DNA of 64,000 nt, taken from assembly GCA_004431415.1 (NCBI GenBank), contig QPMI01000490.1:62001-126000 (forward strand), given 5' to 3'. The position numbers and the translations under genes are program-made. The notes beneath the pieces are model-generated. The model was not told where the DNA came from, ran no database searches, and was given only the letters and a program-made list of their open reading frames with translations. The DNA comes from Cyanophora paradoxa (Eukaryota; Glaucocystophyceae; Cyanophorales; Cyanophoraceae). The stretch's first letter is position 1, and every line of letters starts with the position of its first letter. This document shows positions 1 to 12,800 of the stretch, one piece after another.

Positions 1-3000
1 GACAATTATGCCCTACCCCGAAACCGACTATATCGTTTTCTACTCGAAGAGCCCGTGCGCTCGGATCGAAAACAGCTGCATTACCCTTGCCCGCATCCAA
101 TGTCGCTGACGCCGCCCCAGGGCTTACATCACGAAGGTCCACTGCAGCTGTTATTGCGCCTGGCCTGCGGCACATACTTCGTGTCTTTCTAAGAGCTCTC
201 CGTTATGCGCAGGTCTACACGAACTGCCCCGTGGGCAGCGTGCGCGATTTTTGTGCTGCGGCTTAGACTCTTCTGCGGTACGTCTTGACCCCGCGTGCGA
301 ATGCGGCGCAGCATTTCAACAACGACTCGATTGCTGGGGAGGCTGTGGGGCCGAGCTGCGTCCCCATTCGACCGGGCCTTCACTCCAACAAGTCCGGCCT
401 TCTGAGCGCCGCGGAGGCCGATCCGTGCCCCGCCGGCACCTTCTCCCTCGGCGGGACCTCGGGCTGCCAGGTGCAAGCTCGAGGGCAGCCTTCAGTTAAA
501 CGCTGCCGCCTCTGTCCGGCCGCCCGCCGGCGCCAACCCCCCGCGCGCCTCTCGCAGCCGTGCCCCGCCGGCTCATACAGCGCCCCCGGCTCAGCATCCT
601 GCTACGGTCCGTCAATCTAGCGCGTGCAAGATTCATATTATTGTGTTCCTCACGCGCCGCAGACTGCCCTCAAAACACATATTCGATCACACCGGGCTCG
701 CCCTGCAAGCCTTGGTGCCCCACCTCCTCGCACGAAATCCACCGTACCATCCCTCACGGACCGTGCTCGCGATCGCCTTCGACAGTGCGAACAACTCGTT
801 CACGCAAACCGAGCGCTGGACATCCGGTGCCCGCCCACCGTCGCCGCGCGCGTCATCCCCGCGCCCGTGTTCATGAGCGTCGCCACGGGTGCAGAGTGCC
901 AGACGTGCCCGCCGGGCATGTACCTGCAGTACACGGGGGCTGCTGTCTGCACGCCCTGCCCGCCTCTGACCTACAGTGCTCGAGGTACTTTCGTACCCGT
1001 CCCGTCTCTATTCCAGTCGCACCATGCCTAAAGGGGCACAGGAACCCTCGGGTCCTGCAGCACGTGCCCCCCCGGGCAGGTGCCCAGTGTGGACGGCTCT
1101 CGCTGCGTGGATTGGTATCTTCTCTTTTGCTTCGCTCGGCTCTTTGGCTTGCTTTCGGCTCATACCGTTTTGTGCAGTCCGGCAGGGATGTACCAGCCGA
1201 ACAATGAGACAGGGTGCTTGTACTGCCCCTGGCTGACCTATTCCGCTGCCGGCGCATTCGGCAGCTGCACGCCCTGCCCGCCCGGTCAGCTGCAGCTCAA
1301 ATAATATTTGTACCCGCGTTCTAAACCTCGTCCGCAGGGTCGACGAGTCTTGAAGACGGGACGGAGTGCCGGCCCTGCGGGAAAGGCATGAAGGAGGAGG
1401 GCGGCATCTGCAAGCCCTGCGTCGGCAACACGTACAACCCGGAGCGCTACTCGACAGTCTGCCTCAGCTGGTTCGCATCTCTTTGATTCCCGTGCCTCGA
1501 CACCTCAGCTCGCGCTGCTCGTGCCTCGAGCACCTCGGCTGGCGCCGCTTGACGGTTCTGGTGCTGCCAGCCCGGACGGGTTCCAGGCGAGTGCGGACCA
1601 GGAGTCGTGCCAGGGCTGCCTCCCGGGCTTCTTCCGCTCGGGCAACATGTCCGCCTGCACGCAGTGCCCCCCGCAGGTGCCCCCGCACCAGCTTTGTCTC
1701 TCGCCTTGCAAGTCCCTCACGGCCCGTGGCCGTGCAGACCTTCAGCACCGGCGGCTCGGGCCACTGCAGGGCGTGCCCCCCCGGCACTGTCTCTACCCCC
1801 GAGCGGTCCGCTCTTCCCGCCCTCTTGCGCGGCGCCGGCGCCAACGAGTGCCCGCGCGAAGGACGGCCTGCGTGGACTGCAGGGCTGGCTTTTACGAGAG
1901 CAACGGCACTTGCATCGAGTGCGAATCTAACGTGAACTTGCGACGCAGCCTGCAGACCGTTCTTGATCTCGATTGGCAGGTGCCCCGACAACAGCGTGAC
2001 GCCGCTGGCGGGAGCGCAGGATTGCGTCGAGTGCGGACCAGGTCGGCTCCGTCGCAAGTTCGGCACTCAGTTTGATGTGACACGTTTTATCCGCAGGCTT
2101 TTATGCGTCGCGGGACCGTCAGAACTGCCTCCCATGCCTGCAGGTCTGGCAATGCTCACACATTGACATTCAAAATACATAACCTGACTTATAATTTCCG
2201 TGGTTTGTTTTAGGGCACGTACCGCGCAACTAATAACTACACTTGTATTCAATGCCCGTTTGGCTCCACGTCTGGCCCTGCTGCCGCTTTCTGCGAGCCT
2301 TGGTTTGCAGCACGTGAAATGGTCAAGCCCGCTCGTTCTTATATTGCTTCGCAGTCCACCCGGCACGCAGAGTTCGGATGACCGATCGGAATGCAGGGTG
2401 CACACGTCTGAGCTCTCCATCTCGGAGTCCAATCAATCGATTCTATCCACTAAGAGAGTAAACTGCTTTGCAGCCCTGCATCGCTGGATACTATGAGCTG
2501 AAAGGACTCTGCTACCAATGTCCTATGGTACCATCCCCCTTCTTTTAACTTTGCAGCATGCGCATATTCGTAGCGAGAGTCGTCTTCAGGGCACATTCAG
2601 CAGCATGGGGAGCCCGCTCTGTCAGCGGTGCCCGCAAGGGCAGATGTCGAATCCAGAGCGCACGGCCTGCATTTTGTGAGTCCCCTCCCCCACTTTATCC
2701 TGGGATTTTCTTCGGTATCCTCTTCCTGACGCCCTCGCAGCTGTCCTGTGCGTCGGCAGCGCTCCCGCGAAACCTCTCTTGCTGACCCCTAGATCTCTTG
2801 AATTCACGCACAGCCCGGCTTCTACGAAAATGCCACGTTCTGCATTCCCGTGCGTCGCCATGTTGGCAAACCATGTTGGCACGCTTGCCTGACGGAAGTC
2901 ACGCACTCGTCGCCCAGTGCCCAATTGGATCCATCTCTGTGCTCGGAGCAAACGAGTTTTCTAACTCGACAATGGTCTGCAAGAAGTGTGAGGAGGTGAT

Positions 3001-6000
3001 CTGTCTTCTTCAAATTTCTATTAAATGCAATTCAATAAATGCGCCTCAAATATAGGGCACGATCACCAACGATGACCGCACGAAATGCATCGACGTGCGC
3101 TTTCTGTGGTGTCATTCACCGCTGCTCTGCATATGCATCGTTGCCGAGCCCGGCCCCGGCGCAGTGCCCTGCGGGCTCCTACCAGCCCACCGGGCAGAAC
3201 ATATGCCTCCCCTGCAAGGCGGTGCGTTTACCTCTTGGCTTGGCACTGGACTTGCCTTCTCAAACCGAACCCGCCCCGCGCAGGGACACTACGCTCCAGG
3301 AAAGACCCACGGGGCGTGCCTTCCCTGCCCGCTGGGCTCCTACGCCTCCAGCGACGCGACGAGCTGCATCCCGTGCGAACCCGGTCCGTCTGCTCTCATC
3401 GCACCTGCGATTTCGCCTGCGCCCAAGCCCGTTCAGGCTTCTACATGCGCAACGGGTCCACTGTCTGCGAGCAGTGCCCGGCCAACACGTTCGCGGGAGC
3501 GCCGGGGCAGGCGGGCTCCTGCAAACCCTGCGCCCTCGGTGCCGTCTCCGCACCCGACTTCCGCTCGTGCTCGCTCTGCCGCCCCGGCACCGCCCGCAAT
3601 GCAAGCGCGACAATTTGCACGACGTGCGACCCTTCGAGCGTCTCGTCTAACTTCGGCGCCGCCTCCTGCACGCCCTGGTTAGCTTTTCTTGACTTTGACA
3701 AAGCTTTATCTTTGTTCGTGTCCCGACTCTGCTCCGCAGCCCTGCGGGCGCCGTCGCTCGATCTGACAGGTGCTTTAATCTTGAGAACGAACTTTAACAA
3801 ACGTTGAACAAACGCCATCCCGTTGCGATCGCAGGCAAGAGTGCATAACGTGTAACGCGGGGAGCATCCCTGTGGACGACGTCTGCGTGCTCTGCCCCGG
3901 CAACTCCACGGCCGCCCGCCGCGGCTCGACCGCCTGCGAGCCCTGCATGGCGGGCCACGTCTCCGACGCGGCGCGCCTCAGCTGCGGGGCGTGCCCGGCG
4001 GGCACGTTCGTGCCGCGCGGGGGGACGCGGTGCCTGCCGTGCGCGCGGAACAGCATCTCTTTCGAGGCTTCGACGGTGTGCGGGCCCTGCCTCGCCGGCT
4101 TCTCGAGCGAGGACTCGGTCGAGTGCGGTGAGGCCGCTCCTCTTTGACGCGCGTGTGCACGTGAATGCGCCGCAGTCTGACGTGATCGCCCCCCCCCCCC
4201 CCCCCCCCCCAGCCTCTTGCCCGCCCGGCTCCTTCCGCAACGCCACCATGGACTCGTGTATGCCTTGGTCCGCTCTCGCCCCGCCCCGTCCCAGCCCGCG
4301 CCCTTTCAAGCCGACTGCCGGCTGTGCGCAGCCCGTGGGGCTTCTTCGCCCGCGGAGAAGCAAACTCGAAGTGCGCCGAGTGCCCCACCGACAAGATCTG
4401 CCCCGTCGGTGCGCGTTCCCGGAACGCCTCTGGCCCTTCCTCTAGCCGGGCTCGCCCACCTGCGGCCCTGCAGGCTCTGCCGAGCCGATCGACATCGCGT
4501 TCAAGGGCGACGCGTCGGCCCTTCCTTCGCCCAGCGCCCCGGGCCGCCGGCAGCGCAGCCGTGCGCGGCGGCTGCTGGAAAGCCTGCTGCTGCCCGAGAA
4601 GCCCGGCTCTGGTGCCGTAGAGAGCGCCGCCGAGACCTTCGTCTACGGGTGCGCGCGGCCCGTCCGGCGCGCCGAGCCGCGCCACTCGTCGAGCGGGCGG
4701 GCGGCGGCGGCGGCGGCAGGACGAACACTGTGGTGGTCTCCCAGGCGGTCGTGCGGACGGAGGAGGAGGTCCAGACGCGCCTCAGTCGCGTGCGCCCAAG
4801 TCCCAGCTTTCGCCTCCGGCGTCCATTTAAAATACGCGATCTCTGACTCGCGACGCCGACGTCGCCATTCCCAGCTCTTTGCGGTGCTGACGGCGGCGGC
4901 GGTCGGGTTCGTGCTGGTCCTCGGCCTTCTGGGGTACATCTACCTGCGCGTCCTGCCCGCCTCCACCGCCCGCCGCGCCGCCCGCTTCCGCCTCGTCCAG
5001 CGCCTCCACCTTCTATTCCGGGGTACCTCTATTCTATTAGAGCGACCCCCCCCCCCCCCCCCCCCCCGCCCCCCTCTTTCCCACTGAATAGAGGTCTCGT
5101 TCGTTTGCAGAGCCGGAGGACGAGGAGGAGGAGGCGGCGCGGGAGACGGCGGCCAAGGCGGGGGAGTACACGCCGCTCCGGAACCAGACCGTCCCCGGCG
5201 CCTTCTTCTCGACCCTCGCGATCGCCGGCGTCGCCGTCGCAGGCCCGCGCCTCTTTCGCTTGCCGCTGCTTTGCTCGGCCGGCCTGACTCCTCGCCCAGT
5301 CTCTTTCGTGGCCGCGCAAGCACTTTACGCGAACTACACCGTGCGCTGACCGCCACGCGCCTTCCGTGCAGCTTGCTTGTGTGGCCGACGCGGCCCTGCA
5401 GATCGTGCAGTCGCTGGCGCCCGGCGTCTCGCCGTCGGGGGCGGCCATCCGGGGCACCTTCGCCCTCTCCGCCGTCTTCCGCGGCTACCGCGGCGAGTGC
5501 CGCGCCGGCGCCGACGCCGACTTCGCCAGCGGCGGCTTCTCCGGCGTTGAGACACTGACAACCGTTCCCGCTGATGCCGGCGCCTCCTGCAAGTGCGCAA
5601 CCCGCTCCGACTGGTTCCAACTGCCACTGACGGCGCACATTGCCGCGCAGCGCAACGTGGACTTGCACGTCCTGCAGGCAACCGCGCCCCGCCCCCGCCC
5701 CGCCCCGCCCCTCGCCGGCTCGAGCAGCGGCGCGCAGGATCGCGGCGGCGGAGGACGTGCGCGTCGTGCTCCGCCTCCGCTCCCGCCTCGCCTTCGCCGC
5801 CAGCATCCTCTACTCCATCCAGGCCCGCGTCCCGCCCGCCCCGCCGGGCTGGCGCCGCTGAGGCGGGCGGGGGCGGGGCAGGTGCCGGAGCACGTGAGGG
5901 CGGAGGGTCTTCTGACGACCGCCTCCAACGCGACCGTCTTCCGCGGCTCGGCCGCCCTCCTCCTCCCCGTCGACCTCACTCCCATGCACTTCACCTCCCG

Positions 6001-7955
6001 GCCGCGCCCCGCCCCCCCCCCCCCCCCCCCCCTCCTCCCCCTCCCCCCCTCCCCATTCACCCTCTCCAGGCCGCTGACCCTTCGTGCAGGCGGACGGGAC
6101 GCCACGCTACTTTGCGGCCCTTTCCTCCACGGAGACCCTTCAGACCGAGCGCGGCGAGCGCAACTTTGTAAGTACATAATTTCCTGTAGTCGCCGCGCGC
6201 CATCGATCCATTTGCAGGCGATCTGCGCGCCGACGCGGCCGCTGACGGACCCGGCGTGCGGGGAGGAGGTCGTCCAGCTCGGCGCCGCCTTCCGCATCGC
6301 GCAGGTGCCGCCCCTGTCGCCGCCGCCGCTGGCGGATCGCGCCGCGCGCGGCGTCGGCGCCGGCGCCGGCCTCACGCGGCGCCGCGCAGGTGTACGTCTT
6401 GGTGGACCGGAAGGTGCTCGCAACGGCCCTCGACACGCTCGCCAACGCCCTCTCCCTCGCCGGCGCCGCGTTCGGCGCCGGCGCCGAGGGCCTCGCCGCA
6501 TACATTTTTGTCCGCCGCCTCCTGCGGGTGCGTCTCCTGGAGCGCGCCGCGATCGACTGTCGGGGGCCTCGTGACCAGCCCCGCCCGCAGCGAAAGCTCA
6601 AGGTGCGGCTTGTCGAAACGGAGGAAGACGTGAAGGAAGAGGCCCACGGAGGGGCGGCGCCCGCGGGCGAGGGCGGCGGCGTCGACGTCGGGAGCTCCGG
6701 GAAGGCTGGCGGCGCGGAAGAGGTATCCATGGCCGGGGCGAGGGACAAATTCGCGAGCGTGACGCTCCTCGACGAGTCGCCGCGGGACGGGTCGCGCGCG
6801 TCTCCGCGGCCCGCCACGACGGCGGTCTCAGCCGAGCGGACCCCCAGCTTCGAGCGGACGGAGTTCGAGGCTGGCGCCGGCGCCGGCGCCGACGCAGGCC
6901 TTGCTTGCACCTTGGACCCGACGACGCCGCCGGCGACGGCGACGAGGCTGCCGCGCCGCCCGTTCAGCTTCCGCGAGGCGCACGCATCGGCAGCGGGATC
7001 GGGGTCAGGGGAGGGGCCAGAAGGCGAGGCGGCCTGGCCCGTGCCAACGACCCGGTCCCTCGGGCGGCGCGGCAGCGCCGTTGCCCCCGCGCCGAGCGAC
7101 TTCTTTCTTTCTTCCGGCCCGGGCCCGCGGGCTGCCGCGGAGCAGGGGCCGGCGGGGCGGACGAGGCGGGTGGCGTCTGTGGTGCTGGACGTGGCGCCCG
7201 TGCTCGGGAGCACCGGCGAGCCGGTCGCCCTCGACGTCCCCCTCCACGAGCTCGAGGCGGGGCCCGGCCTCGCCGCCCCTCTCGTCGCGATCGCCACGCC
7301 CGCCGCCCCGCGCCCCGCCTCCGCGGCGCCTCCCTCGTCTGCCTCGAGCTCGCGATCGCCGCGACCGGCTCCGTCCGAGCACGGGAGCCCGCGCCCGGCA
7401 CCGGAGCTGGCGTCCTCCCCCCAGCACTCCCCGCGCCACCCCGCGCTGGCCCCGCCCCTGCCCCCCGCTGGAGCGGAGCCTCTCGGCTTGCAATTGGAGA
7501 GCGCCCGGTTCACGCCTCCCACGCCGCCGCGGCCCCGCGACAGCCCCCTCCCTCCGGATCCGGAACCAGCGCCCCCCGCCGCGGCCGCCCCCGCGATCAA
7601 ATTCGCCGACGCGCTCCGCGCGTCCGCGCCGGCCCCGGAGCAGGGCCCGTCGCTCTCAAAAGAGGCGAGGAGGCCCCTGGCACCGCCTATGCGAAGGCAG
7701 CGGCGCTCGGCGAGCCTCGTGGACATGACGCACACGGTTCAACAAGCGGGCGCCGGCGAGCTCCCGGGCCCGCCCCGCGAGGTCTGGCACCTCGCGAACC
7801 TCGGTGCCCCGGCCTCTCCGGCGGCGCCCGCGCCGCACGTGCACGCCGGCGCCGTGCCGGCGCCAAATGCGGCGCGGGCGGTCTTGCCACGGAACGCCTC
7901 CGCCCCGAGTATGGTGCACATTCTCGAGCAGCTTGACAAGGTCGAGAACGCGTAG
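1..7955 (+). CDS. GCC2/GCC3 cysteine-rich repeat membrane protein (5' end outside window)
   Basis: A multi-exon gene that enters from the left edge. From about 1 to 4,450 the exons encode some twenty units of the pattern C-P-x-G-x(n)-C-x2-C (for example near 895, 1,190, 2,590, 3,150, 3,290, 3,440 and 3,890-4,120), typical of GCC2/GCC3 (ephrin-receptor-like, TNFR-like) extracellular modules. A strong membrane helix with LTAAAVGFVLVLGLLGYIYL lies near 4,885-4,945. A second hydrophobic stretch follows near 5,200-5,420, then a cysteine-containing soluble part. A possible last membrane helix is at about 6,430-6,530, before a long Pro/Ala/Ser-rich tail ending at TAG 7,953-7,955. The family is expanded in algal and oomycete genomes and is presumed to be surface or receptor-like, but the ligand is unknown. 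Introns carry very long C runs (4,190-4,210, 5,047-5,067, 6,010-6,030). The start codon and signal peptide are not in the window. Family confidence is high; exon edges are approximate. Confidence 0.8.
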
Positions 7956-9169
7956 CTATAGCATGAAAGGCTCTATAGCTAGATCTACGTACCAGCTCCA
8001 GATCTGATGTCGTAGTATATAATATTACTAGTTGCGCAGGCGTTACTTAGATATAGTATATTTCGAATTAGATTTGCGTCGTGCCCTCCACACAGATCCT
8101 ACAATGATCCCACAATTGCAATAAAAATTGCAATACTATTAGAGCAAGCGTGACTCGGCTTGACAGTATCCCTGTGATTCCCGATACCGTGACTTGTATC
8201 CTCGTTGTGTACTACGAGTGGGCACGCCCACCGTAGATCTTAAAAAAAAAAAAAATTGACAGTAAATAAGATTATGATGTTTTCGATAGGATTTTGATCA
8301 ATGCGCGATGCTGATGTTCGAACTACGAAATTCTTGCAGTTGTGAATTAAACTCGCATCCGATGATACGAAACGTACGAGTTGGCCAGCTCCACATCACT
8401 CGTAAAATTAAAGCTATAGGCGGGATTAATATGTATATAATGTTGTTTTCTGACTGCCTCGCTGCACCTGATCATGAATTCGAAATAGGCTTACGTGATC
8501 ATGATCTCATGATAATGAGCCAACGTCAACGAGCAGTTGCGTAGTGACACACGCACTGTGGCGCCTGGATCCCCCCGCCCGCATGCGCACCGGCCCACAA
8601 GTACTGTACTACTAGTACTTGCAGCTTGGGCGCGGTCACCGTGGCACTTAAGCTAGTGCACGTGCACGTGCTCATTTGCACGCTGCAATTTGCACCAGCG
8701 CTAGCTATAGGCACCTAGTGGCACACTCATATGCACGCTGCAGCTGCAGATATATAAGTCTCTCCCCGGGCTAGCTGGGCCGGCCTGCTGCGGGAACACA
8801 TGCGCATGCAAATCTAGATTTCAAGCATATTGATCCGTCCATGCACCTAGATCTGTCCATGCGTATTCTCAAGCCCGATATTAATACCACTATCGTACAT
8901 GGGACAGAGATCACAATGAATCCTGCTAGGCTACTTGAATGTCATACGTATACGACATAATATACTGAAAGTGAAATACAGACGAGTCGCAACACCGGTG
9001 ACTCCGTAGCCTCTCAAAAAAAAGCCTCCGAATCCGAATCTAAAGATCTAGAAGTTGAACAAACGCGGGGACGCCCGCAGAAATAAGAATAGTTCTTCAA
9101 GGAGACATATAAATTATGCGCAGTTCTCCAAGGAATAAGCTGAACGGTGCACACGCCGGGGGACGTCAT
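7956..9169. other. Convergent intergenic region between genes 1 and 2
   Basis: About 1.2 kb between the 3' ends of the Cys-rich gene (+) and the fibrocystin-L-like gene (-). It is clearly lower in GC than the genes and rich in short palindromes (AGATCT, GCTATAGC, GTACTAGTAC, GTGCACGTGCAC near 8,655). It has an A13 run at 8,241-8,253. I see no coding frame with conserved features and no RNA gene. It probably holds the 3' untranslated regions and poly(A) sites of both genes. Confidence 0.6.
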
Positions 9170-9854
9170 CTAAGACTTGGGGCCGTTGGAGAGCTTGCGG
9201 AAGCGGGCGGAGGTGGAGGCGCCCGGGTTGGAGGTGACGGAGCTCTGGCGGGAGAGGGCCGGCTGCTTGCGCACGACCTGCACCTCGCGCCAGTGCCCGC
9301 TCGTGTCGCCCTCATCCGCGACCACCGCGGCGGCGGCGGCCGCCTCCTCCGCCAGCGCCGCCAAGTGCGCCTGCGTCGGGGCCACCGCGTGGTGCCCGTG
9401 CCCGTGCCCGCCGTGGCCGTGGCGCCCGTGCGGGCCCGTGTGCATGTTCAGGAAGCTCGTCGGCGAGGCGACGACGGCCGAGATGACGACGCTGCCGCCG
9501 CCGTCGCCGTCGTCCAGGGCGGGCGGCATGGCGGAGAGCGTCGGGATCTCGGGGTGCGCGGTCGGCCGGTCGCTCTGCCCGCGCGCCGGCCCGATGTGGT
9601 ACACCGCGCTGTCGGCGCGGGCGAAGGCGCCGGCGCCGGCGCCGAGGGCGCGCAGGTTCGTGAACTCGACGGGGCCGCCGTCGCCGTCGCCGTCGGGCTG
9701 GTCGAGGTCGATGCCGGCGACGCGGGAGCGGCTGCGGCGGACGAGCGTGCGGCGGATGCCGTACGCGGAGAGGCCGACGACGAGCGCCGCGGCGACGGCG
9801 CCGACGACGATGCCGGCGACCACGGCCGCCTGGTTCACGCCCGAGGCCCCCGCC

Positions 9855-9887
<33 letters not shown>

Positions 9888-12800
9888 GCGCCCGAGCCGC
9901 CCGCGACGCTCGTGTCAAGCGACGGCGCGCCGGGCCCTGGAAGGTGGAGCCCGAGCCCGAGCCCGAGCCCGGCGTGGACGGCTGCTGGGCGGTGTTGGTG
10001 GCGGGGCCAGAGCCGGCGCCGGCGCCCGACTGCCCGCCGGCGACGGGCGCGAGCGGGTCGGACGAGGCTGGCGGGGCCGGGGCGCTGTACGAGTAGCCGG
10101 CGACGTTCGAGACGCCGCTGACGGTGAGGCCGCCGAGGCGCAGCGTGCCGGCGCTGACGCGCGCCGCCAGCGACTCAAAGAGGGACGCCGGCGCCGGGGC
10201 CGAGCCGCCGGCCGCGGCCGCGATGGCGACGTCGATGAGGATGGAGCCGCAGCGGACGGCGCCGACGGAGAGCTGGCCGGCGCCGCGCCCGAGCGACTCG
10301 ACCAGGGACGCCGCGATGGCCGCCGGCGAGTTGCTCGCGATGAAGTCGTTGCAGACGTCCGCAGAGGCGACGGCGATGCGCAGCGTGAGCGAGATCGGCT
10401 GCGGCGTTGGCGCAGACGCCGGTGCAGAGGTCTCCTCGGCGCCCGCGGCCGGCGTTGGGCTCGGCTGCGCGGCCGCCGGCTGCGCCGAGGGCGCGGGCGA
10501 CGGCGCGGCCCCCTCCGCGGCGGCGGCGGCGGCCGGCGTGGGCGCGGGCGTGGGCTGCGCGGGCGCCGCCTCGGGCTCGGCGGGCTCGTCGCTGACGGAG
10601 CGCGGGGCCGGCGGCGGCGGCGGCGTCTCGACGAGCACGTCGCGGACGGTCATGTTCGCCGCCTGCGCCAGGAGGGCGCTGAAGTTGCCCGACTCGGTCT
10701 TGGCGGCGATGAGCGCCGCCAGCTGCGCCAGCTCGCCGTACAGCTCCTCGGCGGCCGTCGTGCAGTTGGCGCCCATCACGATGTCGTCCACCGTGCACGT
10801 GCCGTTGCCGCCGCCGCCGCCCGCGGCCGGCCCCGTCGCGTTCGCGCTCGCCGCCGCGTCGGTGCCATTGAGTGCGGCCGAGCCGACGGGCACCTCGTCC
10901 GTCGTCGCCGGCGGCGTCTGCTCCGAGTAGCTGCGGGGCAAAGACGCGGTTCGTGAGCGGCGGCCGCGGGCGGCACTGCGGGCGGCGCGCTCGAGCTCGC
11001 GGCTCACCCCTCGGGGAGGATGTGGACGTCGACGGTCGACTCGCCTGCCAGCAGGCTGCGCCGGCTCGTCCCCGCGACGACGCTCACGACGCGGATGCGC
11101 AGCGGGTCGATGTTCAGCATGAAGGCCAGGCCCTGCACGAAGCTCGCCGTCCCCGAGTTGCTGCCAGGCGGGGCGATCAGCAATTAAGCTTCGGCTTTCA
11201 CTTCGAAGAGATCGAGAACGGATGCGAGCGGAGCGCACAGGAACTGCTCGGTGGGCATCTCGACGGTGAGGGAGACTTTGACGACGGGGACGACGCGGAG
11301 GGTGACGACGGCGCCGCCGCCGCGCACGACGAGGTGCAGCCGGCGCGCCACGAAGTCGAAGTGGTTCGAGCCGACGGGGTCAGTCAGCCGCGGCACGCTC
11401 GCGTTCATCGGGACGAAGACGGAGGCCACGGCGGCGCCGGCGCCGGCGCCGGCGCCGCGGACGAAGACGTCGATGCGGTGCGCCCGCATGTACAGGAGCG
11501 AGACGACCATCGAGTCGGAGGCGGTGCCCGTCAGCTGGCTCACGGTCATCACGTCGGGCATGGTGCCCGTGAAGGAGACGTTGGCGCGGCGGCCGGCGGG
11601 GATGACGGTGAAGAAGGTCGACGGCTTCGTGCGGCAGCGGTAGCCCATGCACCAGCCGAAGAAGGAGGGGCCGTTGATGACGTCGAGCGCGTCATCGACG
11701 TAGACGCCGACGGGGCCGATGCGGCGCGTCAGGCTGTCCGCGTCCTGCGAGGCGAACACGACCTGCTGGTGGTTGAGCTCCGGCCCCAGGCACCAGTACG
11801 CGTTGCCGGCCGGGACGAGGAGGCAGTCCTTGCGGGCGATGCCCTCCACGGGCTGCGCCGGGTTCCAGCGCGCCCACGGGACCTGGAGGGGGCGGGACAT
11901 GTCGCCGGCGGCGGCGGCGGCCACGTCGAGGCGGAGCCAGTCGTCGGAGAAGGCCTGGTGCGACGTGATGACCGAGCCGCCGCGGAAGCCCGTCAGCGTC
12001 CCGTCGGCGTCGCGGAAGAGGCTGCCGGGCGGCGCGCGCGGCCGCGTCAGGCGAAAGAAAGGAAGGACGGGGGCGGACTCGCGCGGACCACTTCTTGGCG
12101 GCGTCGCAGTGCATGTTGCCGCAGGTGTCCTCGTCGGGTGGCGCGGGCGGCCCGAAGCGGACGAAGTCCTCGCGCGAGACGTTGGCGAGCTCGATGCCCG
12201 AGAAGGTGTGCGCCACGCAGCGGTCCCCGCTCTTGTTGTTGTTCGTCATGCCCCACGACGCGACGCTGAGGAAAGCAGAAGGATGTAAGAGACTGCATGC
12301 AAACTTCGGAAATGTGTGCATTGTAATCGAGCACCCGCAGGAGTCGAAGGCGGGCCCGAAGTTGGCGAAGAGGACGTTGGAGAAGAAGGCCTCGCCGAGG
12401 GGCGACGGCGGCTCCTTGACGCCGCCGGCCGGCCAGTCCTCGTCCTTGAGGACCGTCGGGAAAGAGGCGACGAAGACGCCGACGGTCGGGTCCGAGTGCT
12501 CGTGCGACTCGACCGGGCGGTACGCCGGCGGCCGCAGCGCGCAGTCGCGCTGCGCCGTGTGGCCCACGACGGCCGAGTTGCGGAACTGCACCTCGCGGCC
12601 CCTCCCGAGCTGTCGAGGGAGTTTAGATTTTTTTTATAGGCCAGGACGCAACATCCGAGATTGCTCTTCGACATCGCACCGTGATGAGCATGCCCTGCTT
12701 GTTGTCGACGAGGTTGACGCGGTCGACCTCGAGGAAGGAGGCGCCCAGGATGTTGACGTAGATGCCGTAGTCCCAGCTCTTCCAGACCGTGAAGTCGCTC

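Noticed and set aside
6140-7735. 531-codon minus-strand frame opposite the Cys-rich gene tail
   Set aside because: It is compositionally a mirror of the Pro/Ala-rich tail, with no domain and no plausible splice context.
9116-10096. 326-codon plus-strand frame in the fibrocystin-L-like 3' end
   Set aside because: The minus-strand reading gives a membrane helix, His-rich tail and stalk continuous with the upstream domains. The plus frame is a shadow.
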